From contig JABSQH010000029.1 in the NCBI GenBank assembly GCA_013213745.1, forward strand, positions 1-64,000: a DNA stretch of 64,000 nt, given 5' to 3'. Made by a program: the position numbers and the translations under genes. Below the pieces are notes generated by a model. That model did not search any database. It worked only from the letters and a program-made list of their open reading frames with translations, and was not told where the DNA came from. Numbering within the stretch: the first letter of the stretch is position 1; the number at the start of each line of letters is the position of its first letter. The DNA comes from Ilumatobacteraceae bacterium (GTDB lineage: Bacteria; Actinomycetota; Acidimicrobiia; Acidimicrobiales; Ilumatobacteraceae). Of the stretch, positions 18,899-26,119 are shown piece after piece.

Positions 18899-19345
18899 TC
18901 AGTCGCGCAGGCTCATGCGAACCCGACGGCCGTCGACGACCTCGCCGGTGTGCTCGTCGACGACAGCGGGAGTCACGACGGCACCCGTCTCGCAATCGCG
19001 CAGCACGACGGGTACCTCCTCGCCGTCCTCCCACAGATGGTCTGATCCGAAGCGCCACATTGCAGCCAGCACGATCCAGAAGTCGTTGCCCTTCGCTGTG
19101 AGTTGGTACTCGTAGCGGGGTGGACGGTCGAGATACCGATGCCGTTCGAGCATGCCTTCTTCGACCAACCGCTTGAGCCGCGCTGCGAGCACCGCCCGCG
19201 GCGCCTCGAGCGCCGCCTGGAACTCATCGAATCGGCGACAACCGTAGAACGCCTCGCGCATCACCAATGGTGTCCACCAGTCGCCGACGAGGTCGGCGGT
19301 CCGGGCGATCGGACACGGCCAATCGTCGAAACGCGTGCGCCGCAT
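18899..19345 (-). CDS. HxlR-family transcriptional regulator
   Basis: A 148-residue winged-helix DNA-binding protein. CPIARTADLVGDWWTPLVMRE, FDEFQAAL, LAARLKRLVEEGMLER and YQLTAKG are the normal HxlR blocks; the typical cysteine near the N-terminus is present in WPCPIAR. HxlR proteins respond to electrophiles or redox signals and often regulate an adjacent oxidoreductase. Here the acryloyl-CoA-reductase-type gene starts 20 bases downstream on the same strand, a likely target by position. CAGGCT ends six bases before the ATG. Confidence 0.9.
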   Translation of the reverse strand: MRRTRFDDWPCPIARTADLVGDWWTPLVMREAFYGCRRFDEFQAALEAPRAVLAARLKRLVEEGMLERHRYLDRPPRYEYQLTAKGNDFWIVLAAMWRFGSDHLWEDGEEVPVVLRDCETGAVVTPAVVDEHTGEVVDGRRVRMSLRD

Positions 19346-19420
19346 GCTTCCAGCCTGCCACGGCGTCGGCGCGTGCGCGAAGGCTGGTGCCGACACTGCG
19401 AACGCGGCACGACCGAGCGG

Positions 19421-20317
19421 TCAGCTGAGCATGGCGCGCACTTCGCCCGCCGCAGCGAGCGTTTCCAGGTCGACGTCGGGGGCGATGCCCATGGTGCGCA
19501 GCATCACCTCGTCGACACCGAGATCGACCAGCGATGCGAGCTGCTCGACGACATCGGCAGGCGCCCCGGCCACGATCTGATCCTGGTCCATGCCGCGATA
19601 GCCGCCGGCGAGGGCGTCGGCGGCCAACTGTCGAGCGCGGTCGCCGTCGTGCAGGATCACCGCCTCGCGTCGCGCCGCGACGTACGGCGTGGTGCCCACG
19701 TTCGAGCACTCGTCGAGGTACGCCTCGTATGGTGCGCGCAACGCGTCAACTCCTGCATGGAGCGCGTACCACGAACCGCCGAACCGAGCGGCACGCCGAA
19801 CGCCGGCCTCACTCATCGTGCCGAACCACCACGACACGCCGTCCGGCGGCACGAGATCGAACGCCGCATCGACGATGCCGAACGGTTCGCTCGACACCGT
19901 TTCGCCGGCAAACAGCGCCTGGACCACGCGGACCGCTTCTTCGAGCGCACGACCTCGGTGAGCGACCTCGACGCCCATCGTCGGAAACTGGCCGGGCCCG
20001 CCAAGACCGGTCTGCACGATGAACGGACCGTCGTGAAACGCGGCGAGTGTGCCGACCTGCTCGGCGAGCAGGACCGGATTCCACATCGGCACGAGGAACA
20101 GACAACCGGCGGGCCGCGTCGGGTCCCACTCGGCGAGACACCGGCCCAGCGTCGGAACGTTCTGCAGGTAGTTGGCGCCGCCTCGACCGTGGCTGTCGCC
20201 GAACGTGAGCGTGTCGATGCCTGCGTCGCGAGCCACGCGGACGCGCTCCAACGCATGCCGCGCCGCGGCCCGTGCATCGAGCGCTGACGTCGATGAGGCA
20301 GACAAGCCGACGCGCAT
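19421..20317 (-). CDS. LLM-class (luciferase-like) flavin-dependent oxidoreductase
   Basis: 298 residues with the bacterial luciferase-like TIM-barrel pattern: RVARDAGIDTLTFGDSH near the N-terminus, LAEQVGTLAAFHDGPFIVQTGLG, RGRALEEAVRVVQALF and a C-terminal YVAARREAVILHDGD block. Cofactor could be FMN or F420; actinobacterial LLM proteins use either and the sequence alone does not decide. Its ATG shares one base with the TGA of the upstream MOSC gene (TGATG), so the two are translated together. Confidence 0.87.
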   Translation of the reverse strand: MRVGLSASSTSALDARAAARHALERVRVARDAGIDTLTFGDSHGRGGANYLQNVPTLGRCLAEWDPTRPAGCLFLVPMWNPVLLAEQVGTLAAFHDGPFIVQTGLGGPGQFPTMGVEVAHRGRALEEAVRVVQALFAGETVSSEPFGIVDAAFDLVPPDGVSWWFGTMSEAGVRRAARFGGSWYALHAGVDALRAPYEAYLDECSNVGTTPYVAARREAVILHDGDRARQLAADALAGGYRGMDQDQIVAGAPADVVEQLASLVDLGVDEVMLRTMGIAPDVDLETLAAAGEVRAMLS

Positions 20318-21153
20318 CAGTCGATCAGCTCGAGTTCGTCGCCGACCGCCACCGCTCCCGATTGGGTCACGTTGGCGTACACACCGACGTTCTGATCGAG
20401 CTCGCGCACCACGTGGCGCAACACGCTCCGATCTTGGGGCACGGAATCGTCGATCTCACGGGTGACCATTACGCACCTCGGGCACGGGATGGTGAACTCG
20501 ATCTCGGCGCCGCCGAGGCGAGCTCGGCGCCCGGCCCACGCAAACTCCGGGTGTGCCTCGTCGCCAGCACCGTCGATGACGAGCGAGGGTCGGAACCGAC
20601 GCACGTCGACCACCGCGCCCGGCAGGGCCGCGCGCAGCGACGCGAGAGCGTTGGTCGTCATGACATGGAGCGGATAGACGTCGTAGTAGGTGCCCGGCGG
20701 CGACTCGTTCTCGATGATCGTCTCGGGAAACTGACTGAGATCCGGCAGCGGCTCGTCGCCCTCGCGCCCGAAGATCGACCGCAGCTCTTCCACGATGTCA
20801 TCGGAGTCGGGCGCACCGCGCCGATAGTGCTCAGCGTCGTCGGCCGGCGCCAGCGGCTCGAGGCGGACGGGGTGTCCGAGCTCGGCGCTGATCCACGCAT
20901 CGATGTCGGGCGACTCGACGCTCACTGCACGACCGTCGGGAAAGACGACCTCTGCCGAGCCGCGTGGTGTGGCGCGCGCAGCCAGGCGCATCAGCCCGCC
21001 GATCTTCTTGGCCCCGCGGATGCCGCCGCGACGCAAATCGCGCACCGCCCAGAAGCGGTCGCCGACCACACCGAGCGGCCCCAACTCGACCGTGTCGACC
21101 GGCGTCCCGATCATCGACTTGACCGGATACGTCCACAACTGCCCCACGTGCAT
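20317..21153 (-). CDS. MOSC-domain protein with N-terminal beta barrel
   Basis: 278 residues. The opening MHVGQLWTYPVKSM followed by GPLGVVGDRFWAV is the MOSC N-terminal beta-barrel domain. The C-terminal MOSC domain contains RFRPSLVIDG, AEIEFTIPCPRCVMVTREID (with the conserved cysteine) and VGVYANVTQSGAVAVGDELE. The family moves sulphur or reduces N-hydroxylated compounds using molybdenum cofactor (mARC/YcbX type). The start is supported by TACGGT ending seven bases upstream. It is translationally coupled to an LLM flavin oxidoreductase, which might be an electron or substrate partner (inference). Confidence 0.88.
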   Translation of the reverse strand: MHVGQLWTYPVKSMIGTPVDTVELGPLGVVGDRFWAVRDLRRGGIRGAKKIGGLMRLAARATPRGSAEVVFPDGRAVSVESPDIDAWISAELGHPVRLEPLAPADDAEHYRRGAPDSDDIVEELRSIFGREGDEPLPDLSQFPETIIENESPPGTYYDVYPLHVMTTNALASLRAALPGAVVDVRRFRPSLVIDGAGDEAHPEFAWAGRRARLGGAEIEFTIPCPRCVMVTREIDDSVPQDRSVLRHVVRELDQNVGVYANVTQSGAVAVGDELELID

Positions 21154-21160
21154 GGATGCG

Positions 21161-21188
21161 ACCGTACCCCTTCCCAACAGGCCAGACT
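21161..21188. promoter_or_regulatory. divergent leaderless -10 pair for MOSC (left) and TauE (right)
   Basis: On the minus strand TACGGT (21161-21166) ends seven bases from the MOSC ATG. On the plus strand CAGACT (21183-21188) ends six bases from the GTG of the TauE-like gene. The two starts are only 41 bases apart, and neither has a ribosome site. Confidence 0.5.
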
Positions 21189-21194
21189 GCCGAC

Positions 21195-21929
21195 GTGAAC
21201 GGGACCGAGCTGGCAATCATGCTCGCTGCGGTGGTGGTCGGTTCGACCGTGAAGGCGATCACGGGGATGGGGCTTCCGATCATCGCCATTCCGATCGCTG
21301 CGTTGTTCATCGATTTCGACGATGCCGTGGTCGTGCTGGCGATTCCGAGCGCGCTCGCCAACGTGGTGCTGGCCGGACGAGAACGGCACCACATCGACCA
21401 GACCAGGGACCTCGGGCGATTGGCGGCGTTCGGCATCGGCGGCGCTGTGGTCGGCACGATTGCGTTCGTGAGCCTGCCGGAGACGCCACTGGTGTTGGCG
21501 TTGGTGTTCGTGATCTCGCTCTACGTGGTCGCGTTCTTTGTCCACCCGAACCTCCAGACCTCACCGCAGACGTCACGCCGATGGTCCCCCGTGGTCGGCT
21601 CGGTCGCCGGCGTATTCCAGGGTGCAGTCGGTATTTCCGGACCGATCGTCCAGGCCTGGGTACACAGCTACCGGCTGCCACAAAGTGCGCACATCGTGAC
21701 GGTGACCACACTGTTCGGGATCACCGGTATCGCCCAGGTCGTGGTGCTCGCGATCGACGGTGAATTCGACAGTCGCCTCGGTCCATCACTCGCCGCCTGT
21801 CTCCCCGTACTCGCCTCCATCCCCCTCGGTACACGACTGCGCGACCGGATGAGCAGCCGCAGTTTCGATCTCGCCGTCGTCGCCGTGCTGATCCTCTCCG
21901 CGGCGGCGCTCCTCCTCCGCACGGTCTAG
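21195..21929 (+). CDS. TauE/SafE-family sulfite/organosulfonate exporter-like permease
   Basis: A 244-residue membrane protein with about seven or eight helices in two repeated halves: LAAVVVGSTVKAITGMGLPI in the first and VVGSVAGVFQGAVGISGPIV in the second, which is the TauE/SafE internal repeat. The family exports small anions such as sulfite or sulfoacetate; specificity is not readable. GTG 21195 (VNGTELAIML) is preferred over an ATG 13 codons upstream because CAGACT lies six bases before it. Confidence 0.83.
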   Translation: MNGTELAIMLAAVVVGSTVKAITGMGLPIIAIPIAALFIDFDDAVVVLAIPSALANVVLAGRERHHIDQTRDLGRLAAFGIGGAVVGTIAFVSLPETPLVLALVFVISLYVVAFFVHPNLQTSPQTSRRWSPVVGSVAGVFQGAVGISGPIVQAWVHSYRLPQSAHIVTVTTLFGITGIAQVVVLAIDGEFDSRLGPSLAACLPVLASIPLGTRLRDRMSSRSFDLAVVAVLILSAAALLLRTV

Positions 21930-21973
21930 CGGCGCGACCTCCATCGCTCTGGCTCGCTCGTTACCGTCGCGGG

Positions 21974-24103
21974 GTGGCTCGGTTCATGGCGATGGTGTTG
22001 GCGGCGGTGGCCACACTCGTCGTGGCCCAGAGCGCGCCAGTCGAAGCCGACGACGGGCTCCTCCTCCCGGGCGAAGTGCTGCGCGTCCCCGTGCCGGAGG
22101 CGTTCGGCGGCAAGACCGTCCTCGGTCAGTTGACGGTGGATCGCGCCACCGGGCGGGGGTTCGTCACCGCGTACGGCTGCGCCGACGGACCGCCGCGCGA
22201 CGACAGCGGCGCCCTCTCGCGTTCCGACCTCAACTTCAACGGCGCAATCTCCCCGGTCGCCTCGAATCGGCTGATCGTCGAGGCCGACGACGCGGGCGAC
22301 ATCTGCTTCGTCACTCACCGGCCGGCGGCGCTGATCGTCGACGTCAACGCCACCTCGTTCGACACGGGCATCACGTCGATCCCCAATCGGCGAACGGATA
22401 CGCGCGAGCGGCCCGCCGGCGAGCAGACAATCGCTGCGGGCGGCGTTCTGCGTATCACGGTGCCAGAAGCAGTCGGCGGCCGGACGGTGATCGGCCAACT
22501 CACCGTCGACCGGGCAACCCAGCGCGGTTTTGTTGTCGCCTACCCGTGTGCCGCCGGACTCCCGCAAACGGTGAACGGTCAGCCCGCCCGGTCCGATCTC
22601 AACGTCAACGGCACGATCGGACCGGTGGCCTCGAACCGACTGATCGTCGCCGCCGACGACAACGGCGACATCTGCGTATACACCCAGCGCGAGCTGGCGC
22701 TGATCGTCGACGTCAACGGCGTCACCGACGATGGGATCGAGTCGTTCCCCAACGCCCGCACCGACACGCGGGTCAACGGTGTCGGCCAACAGATCGTTCC
22801 GGCGAGAAACCTGTTGCGCGTCGCAGTTCCGGCGGCCGTCGGTGGCAAGACAGTGATCGGACAACTGACCGTCGATCGATCGAGTGAGCGCGGCTTCGTC
22901 ACCGCGTACGGGTGCGACGACGGACTCCCACGCAACGACGAAGGAGAGATCGCCCGTTCGGACCTCAACGCCGACGGCCGCATCGGCCCAGTCGCCTCGA
23001 ACCGACTGATCGTCGCCGCGGACGACGACGGCGACATCTGTCTCTACACCCAACGCGCCGTGGCCCTGATCGTCGACGTCAATGCCGTGTCGACCGACAC
23101 CGCAATCAGCGCGTTCCCCAACCGTCGCACCGATACTCGCACCGACAGCACGCCCGCTGGTCCGGTGATCCCGCCCGAAGGCGGCGCCCCGGTCTGGCCG
23201 TCCTATGAGCTGATGCCACCGCTGGTCGGAGTTGCCGCGCTGACGGGAGACCCGGCCGACAATTCCGTGACCGAGCGACCGACACTGGCGATGAAGATCG
23301 ACAACTTCGGCCCGGCCCGACCCCAATGGGGTCTCGACGAAGCCGACGCGATCTTCGAGTTGAACGCCGAAGGGGTGACCCGGTTCCTCGCCCTGTTCCA
23401 CACCCGCCTGCCGGACCGTGTCGGCCCTGTGCGGTCCGCACGCACCGCCGACCTCGACCTGCTGACAGGGATGAACCGGCCGGTATTCGGATTCTCGGGC
23501 GCCAACGCCGGGGTGACGGCGTGGGTCGACAGCGCATCTTCGTCTGGGGTACTCAGCGACTTCAGCGCACAGCGCAACCAGTGCTACGGGCGATCCCCCG
23601 ACCGGCCAGGCCCTCACAACCTGCTGATCGATCCGACCTGCGCAGTGTTTACGGCACTCGAACGATCGACACCACCCGGTTCGGCGCAACCGATGTGGAG
23701 CATCGATGCGACCTGGGTGCCACCCGCGGAGGTCGCCGTCACGCCAACGGCGACGTTCGCCGTGCCAATGGATGCTGTCGGCATCGAGTGGACCTGGAAC
23801 GGCGAGCGGTATCTGCGGTTCCAGGACGGCGAGCCGCACCTCGCCGAATCCGGTCGGCACATCGGCGCCGACAACGTCGTGGTCATCCGCACCGAGCATC
23901 CGACGTCGATCGTCGACGCCAGGTCGCCGAACCCCCTCAGCGTCGGTACCGGCGCCGCCACGGTCCACCGCAACGGCGTCTCGTTCGATGCGACATGGTC
24001 ACGGGCGACGCCATACGACCGGTTCTCGTTCTTCGACACTGCAACGGGCCTGCCGATCCTGCTCGATCGCGGCACCACCTTCATCCATATGGCGCGGGTG
24101 TAG
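21974..24103 (+). CDS. secreted protein with three tandem repeats and a DUF3048 domain
   Basis: 709 residues. Residues 1-25 form a signal peptide (hydrophobic MAMVLAAVATLVVA). Residues 28-390 hold three repeats of about 122 residues, each with GG(K/R)TV(L/I)GQLTVDR, a Cys-containing core, PVASNRLIV, DDxGDIC, ALIVDVN and a closing RTDTR. From about 425 a DUF3048 (YerB-like) domain follows: TLAMKIDNFGPARPQWG, ADAIFELNAEGVTRFLALFH, VGPVRSARTADLDLL and PHNLLID. The function of DUF3048 is unknown; it is usually an exported lipoprotein or wall protein. GTG 21974 is preceded by TACCGT with six bases between. The TPP riboswitch lies just downstream. Confidence 0.85.
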   Translation: MARFMAMVLAAVATLVVAQSAPVEADDGLLLPGEVLRVPVPEAFGGKTVLGQLTVDRATGRGFVTAYGCADGPPRDDSGALSRSDLNFNGAISPVASNRLIVEADDAGDICFVTHRPAALIVDVNATSFDTGITSIPNRRTDTRERPAGEQTIAAGGVLRITVPEAVGGRTVIGQLTVDRATQRGFVVAYPCAAGLPQTVNGQPARSDLNVNGTIGPVASNRLIVAADDNGDICVYTQRELALIVDVNGVTDDGIESFPNARTDTRVNGVGQQIVPARNLLRVAVPAAVGGKTVIGQLTVDRSSERGFVTAYGCDDGLPRNDEGEIARSDLNADGRIGPVASNRLIVAADDDGDICLYTQRAVALIVDVNAVSTDTAISAFPNRRTDTRTDSTPAGPVIPPEGGAPVWPSYELMPPLVGVAALTGDPADNSVTERPTLAMKIDNFGPARPQWGLDEADAIFELNAEGVTRFLALFHTRLPDRVGPVRSARTADLDLLTGMNRPVFGFSGANAGVTAWVDSASSSGVLSDFSAQRNQCYGRSPDRPGPHNLLIDPTCAVFTALERSTPPGSAQPMWSIDATWVPPAEVAVTPTATFAVPMDAVGIEWTWNGERYLRFQDGEPHLAESGRHIGADNVVVIRTEHPTSIVDARSPNPLSVGTGAATVHRNGVSFDATWSRATPYDRFSFFDTATGLPILLDRGTTFIHMARV
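22055..23140 (+). repeat. three in-frame 366-base coding repeats
   Basis: Repeat centres, taken at the GG(K/R)TV motif, fall at residues 45, 168 and 290 of the host protein, a period of 122-123 residues. Several stretches are nearly identical in DNA, such as the segment encoding ASNRLIVAADD. This indicates duplication within the gene followed by divergence. Confidence 0.85.
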
Positions 24104-24120
24104 CTACACTCGGGTCAACC

Positions 24121-24207
24121 CAGGGGAGCTCGTTGGATCGACGGGCTGAGAGGGCGGACGCCTCCGCCGACCCGTGAACCTGATCCGGGTAATGCCGGCG
24201 GAGGGAG
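24121..24207 (+). promoter_or_regulatory. TPP (thiamine pyrophosphate) riboswitch
   Basis: The two conserved halves are clear: GGGCTGAGAGGG (THI-box CUGAGA) and CCCGTGAACCTGATCCGGG with TAATGCCGGCGGAGGGA, joined by a variable hairpin GGCGGACGCCTCCGCC. The aptamer ends two bases before the ATG at 24210, and its last conserved bases GGAGGGA are themselves the ribosome site of the thiamine pyrophosphokinase gene. Ligand binding should therefore block translation directly. A TACACT -10 at 24105-24110, just after the DUF3048 stop, would start the RNA near 24117. Confidence 0.95.
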
Positions 24208-24209
24208 CA

Positions 24210-24959
24210 ATGAACGAATCCATCGTCATCATCACCGGGTCGGCGCCGTTGGCACCTGCTGCGGTCGACACGATCCCCGACGAAGCCATCGTGCTCGCGG
24301 TCGACGGCGGGCTCGACCACGCACTCGCCGCCGGGGTGCAACCCTCTGGCCTGATCGGTGACCTCGACTCGGTCACCGAGCCAAGCCTGGTGTGGGCCGC
24401 GCGTAACGCAACGATCGATCGTCACCCGACAGACAAGGACCAGACCGATACCGAGCTCGCACTCGCGTTCGCCGTGGCGATGACACCCGACCGGTTGATG
24501 CTGGTCGGCGGCGGCGATCGCCTCGACCACACGATCGCCGCCCTCGGCGCGCTCGGCGCTCCTGCGTTGACGAGCATCCCGACCATCGAAGCGTGGTGGG
24601 GAGACCAGCACGTACGCGTCATCCACGGTCCTGGTGCGGCTTCACTCGAGCTCGTCCCTGGCTCCACGCTGTCGCTGCTCGCACTACATGGCACATGCCG
24701 AGCGGTGTCGATCTCCGGTGTCCGCTGGCCGCTCGACGAGGTCGAGCTGGCGCCGGTCGTCGGCCATGGCGTCAGCAACGAGGTCGGCGATGACGGCGTG
24801 ATCGACGTCCAGCTGTCCGCAGGCGTGCTGACCGTTTTCGACCGTCCGCGACTGGCGACCGACTCACCACCGACATCGGCCGGCACCGCGCCCACGACGA
24901 CAACAGCCACAACCCCAACCACGACCAGTTCAGACGACAGCACGGAGACCACCGCATGA
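24210..24959 (+). CDS. thiamine pyrophosphokinase-type protein with a Thr-rich C-terminal tail
   Basis: 249 residues. Family motifs are in order: VDGGLDHAL, LIGDLDSV, HPTDKDQTDTELAL and GGGDRLDHTIA, with the substrate-proximal SNEVGDD region near the end. It would transfer pyrophosphate from ATP to thiamine, making TPP. After the normal end of the fold the protein adds about 30 residues of Ser/Thr/Pro/Ala (SPPTSAGTAPTTTTATTP and on), unusual for a cytoplasmic enzyme. Expression is under the TPP riboswitch whose ribosome site it uses. Its stop overlaps the ThiB-like gene start (ATGA). Confidence 0.92.
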   Translation: MNESIVIITGSAPLAPAAVDTIPDEAIVLAVDGGLDHALAAGVQPSGLIGDLDSVTEPSLVWAARNATIDRHPTDKDQTDTELALAFAVAMTPDRLMLVGGGDRLDHTIAALGALGAPALTSIPTIEAWWGDQHVRVIHGPGAASLELVPGSTLSLLALHGTCRAVSISGVRWPLDEVELAPVVGHGVSNEVGDDGVIDVQLSAGVLTVFDRPRLATDSPPTSAGTAPTTTTATTPTTTSSDDSTETTA

Positions 24960-26119
24960 CCACCCCCCGACTCCTCGCCGCCGTTGCGGCGACCGCCCTG
25001 ATCGCTGCCTCCTGCAGCGCCGACACCAGCGACACCGGCGCCACGACCACCGCGGCAGATGACTCATCGACTGCCTCGACCGACGCGCCATCGACTGCGT
25101 CGACCGAGGCACCATCGACTGCGTCGACCGCGGAGTCATCGACGGACGCGACGACGATCACGTTGGTGACCTACGACTCGTTCCCCGCTGCGGACACGAG
25201 CCTCAACGACGCACTGGCCGCGTTCACCGCCGACACCGGGATCGGCGTCGACATCCTCGTGGCGGGCGACACCGGCACCATGGTCTCGAAGGCGGCGCTC
25301 ACGGCGGGCAATCCGGAAGGCGACGTCATGTGGGGCGTCGACAACACGTTCCTGTCGCGGGCGCTCGACGCCGAGATCTTCGAGCCGTACTCGACTTCGG
25401 TCGAGCTCCCAGCCGAACTCGTCGACCTGGCGCCCAACGGTGAGGTCACGCCCGTCGACTTCGGCGACGTGTGCATCAACTACGACATCGGTTGGTTCGC
25501 CGACAATGGTCTCGAACCACCGTCATCGCTCGACGACCTCGCTGACCCGGCCTACGCCGATCTCCTCGTCGTGCAGAATCCAGCAACCAGTTCGCCGGGG
25601 TTCGCGTTCTTCCTGGCCACCGTCGACGAGTACGGCGAGGATGGTTGGAGCGACTACTGGACTGCGCTGAGTGACAACGGGGTCGCCGTCGTCGACGGAT
25701 GGACCGACGCGTACTACGGCGACTTCACGTGGGCGGGTGGCGGCGATCGCCCGATCGTCGTGTCGTACGGATCGAGCCCACCGGCCGAAGTGCTCTTTGC
25801 CGATCCACCCGTCGACACCGCCCCGACCGGTGTCGTCGAGAGCACCTGCTTCCGCCAGGTCGAGTTCGTGGGCGTGCTCGCCGGCACCGACGCCCCCGAC
25901 GAAGCGCAAGCGTTGGTCGACTTCCTCGTGAGCGACGCATTCCAGTCCGAGCTGGCCCTCAACCTATTCGTGTACCCGGCGGCTCCGACCGTGGAGCTCC
26001 CCCAAGAGTTCGTGGACTACGCCGTGGTCGCCGAGAGCCCGCGTTCGGTCGATCCGACGACGATCGAGTCGAATCGCGAGGCGTGGATCGACGAATGGAC
26101 CGAGCTGGTGCTCGGGTGA
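24956..26119 (+). CDS. thiB: thiamine ABC transporter substrate-binding lipoprotein (ThiB-like)
   Basis: 387 residues. A lipoprotein signal ends LIAASCS (lipobox cysteine near residue 20), followed by a roughly 45-residue Ser/Thr/Ala linker. The periplasmic-binding fold then shows VTYDSFPAADTSLNDALAAF, AGNPEGDVMWGVDNTFLSRAL and DFGDVCINYDIGWF, and WSDYWTALSDNGVAVVDGWT, all matching thiamine-binding TbpA/ThiB proteins. It captures thiamine, or a phosphate ester, outside the membrane for ThiPQ. ATGA overlap with the kinase gene upstream and GTGA overlap with the permease downstream place it inside the riboswitch operon. Confidence 0.92.
   Translation: MTTPRLLAAVAATALIAASCSADTSDTGATTTAADDSSTASTDAPSTASTEAPSTASTAESSTDATTITLVTYDSFPAADTSLNDALAAFTADTGIGVDILVAGDTGTMVSKAALTAGNPEGDVMWGVDNTFLSRALDAEIFEPYSTSVELPAELVDLAPNGEVTPVDFGDVCINYDIGWFADNGLEPPSSLDDLADPAYADLLVVQNPATSSPGFAFFLATVDEYGEDGWSDYWTALSDNGVAVVDGWTDAYYGDFTWAGGGDRPIVVSYGSSPPAEVLFADPPVDTAPTGVVESTCFRQVEFVGVLAGTDAPDEAQALVDFLVSDAFQSELALNLFVYPAAPTVELPQEFVDYAVVAESPRSVDPTTIESNREAWIDEWTELVLG
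25064..25135 (+). repeat. three 24-base units in the ThiB linker
   Basis: Units at 25064-25087, 25088-25111 and 25112-25135 share the core CATCGACTGC(C/G)TCGACCG and encode PSTASTEA-like octapeptides. This is a simple in-frame expansion of the lipoprotein linker; length variation between strains is likely. Confidence 0.8.

Noticed and set aside
21926-23968. 680-codon minus-strand frame with repeated DVDDQ segments
   Set aside because: The repetition only mirrors the three coding repeats of the DUF3048 gene on the other strand.
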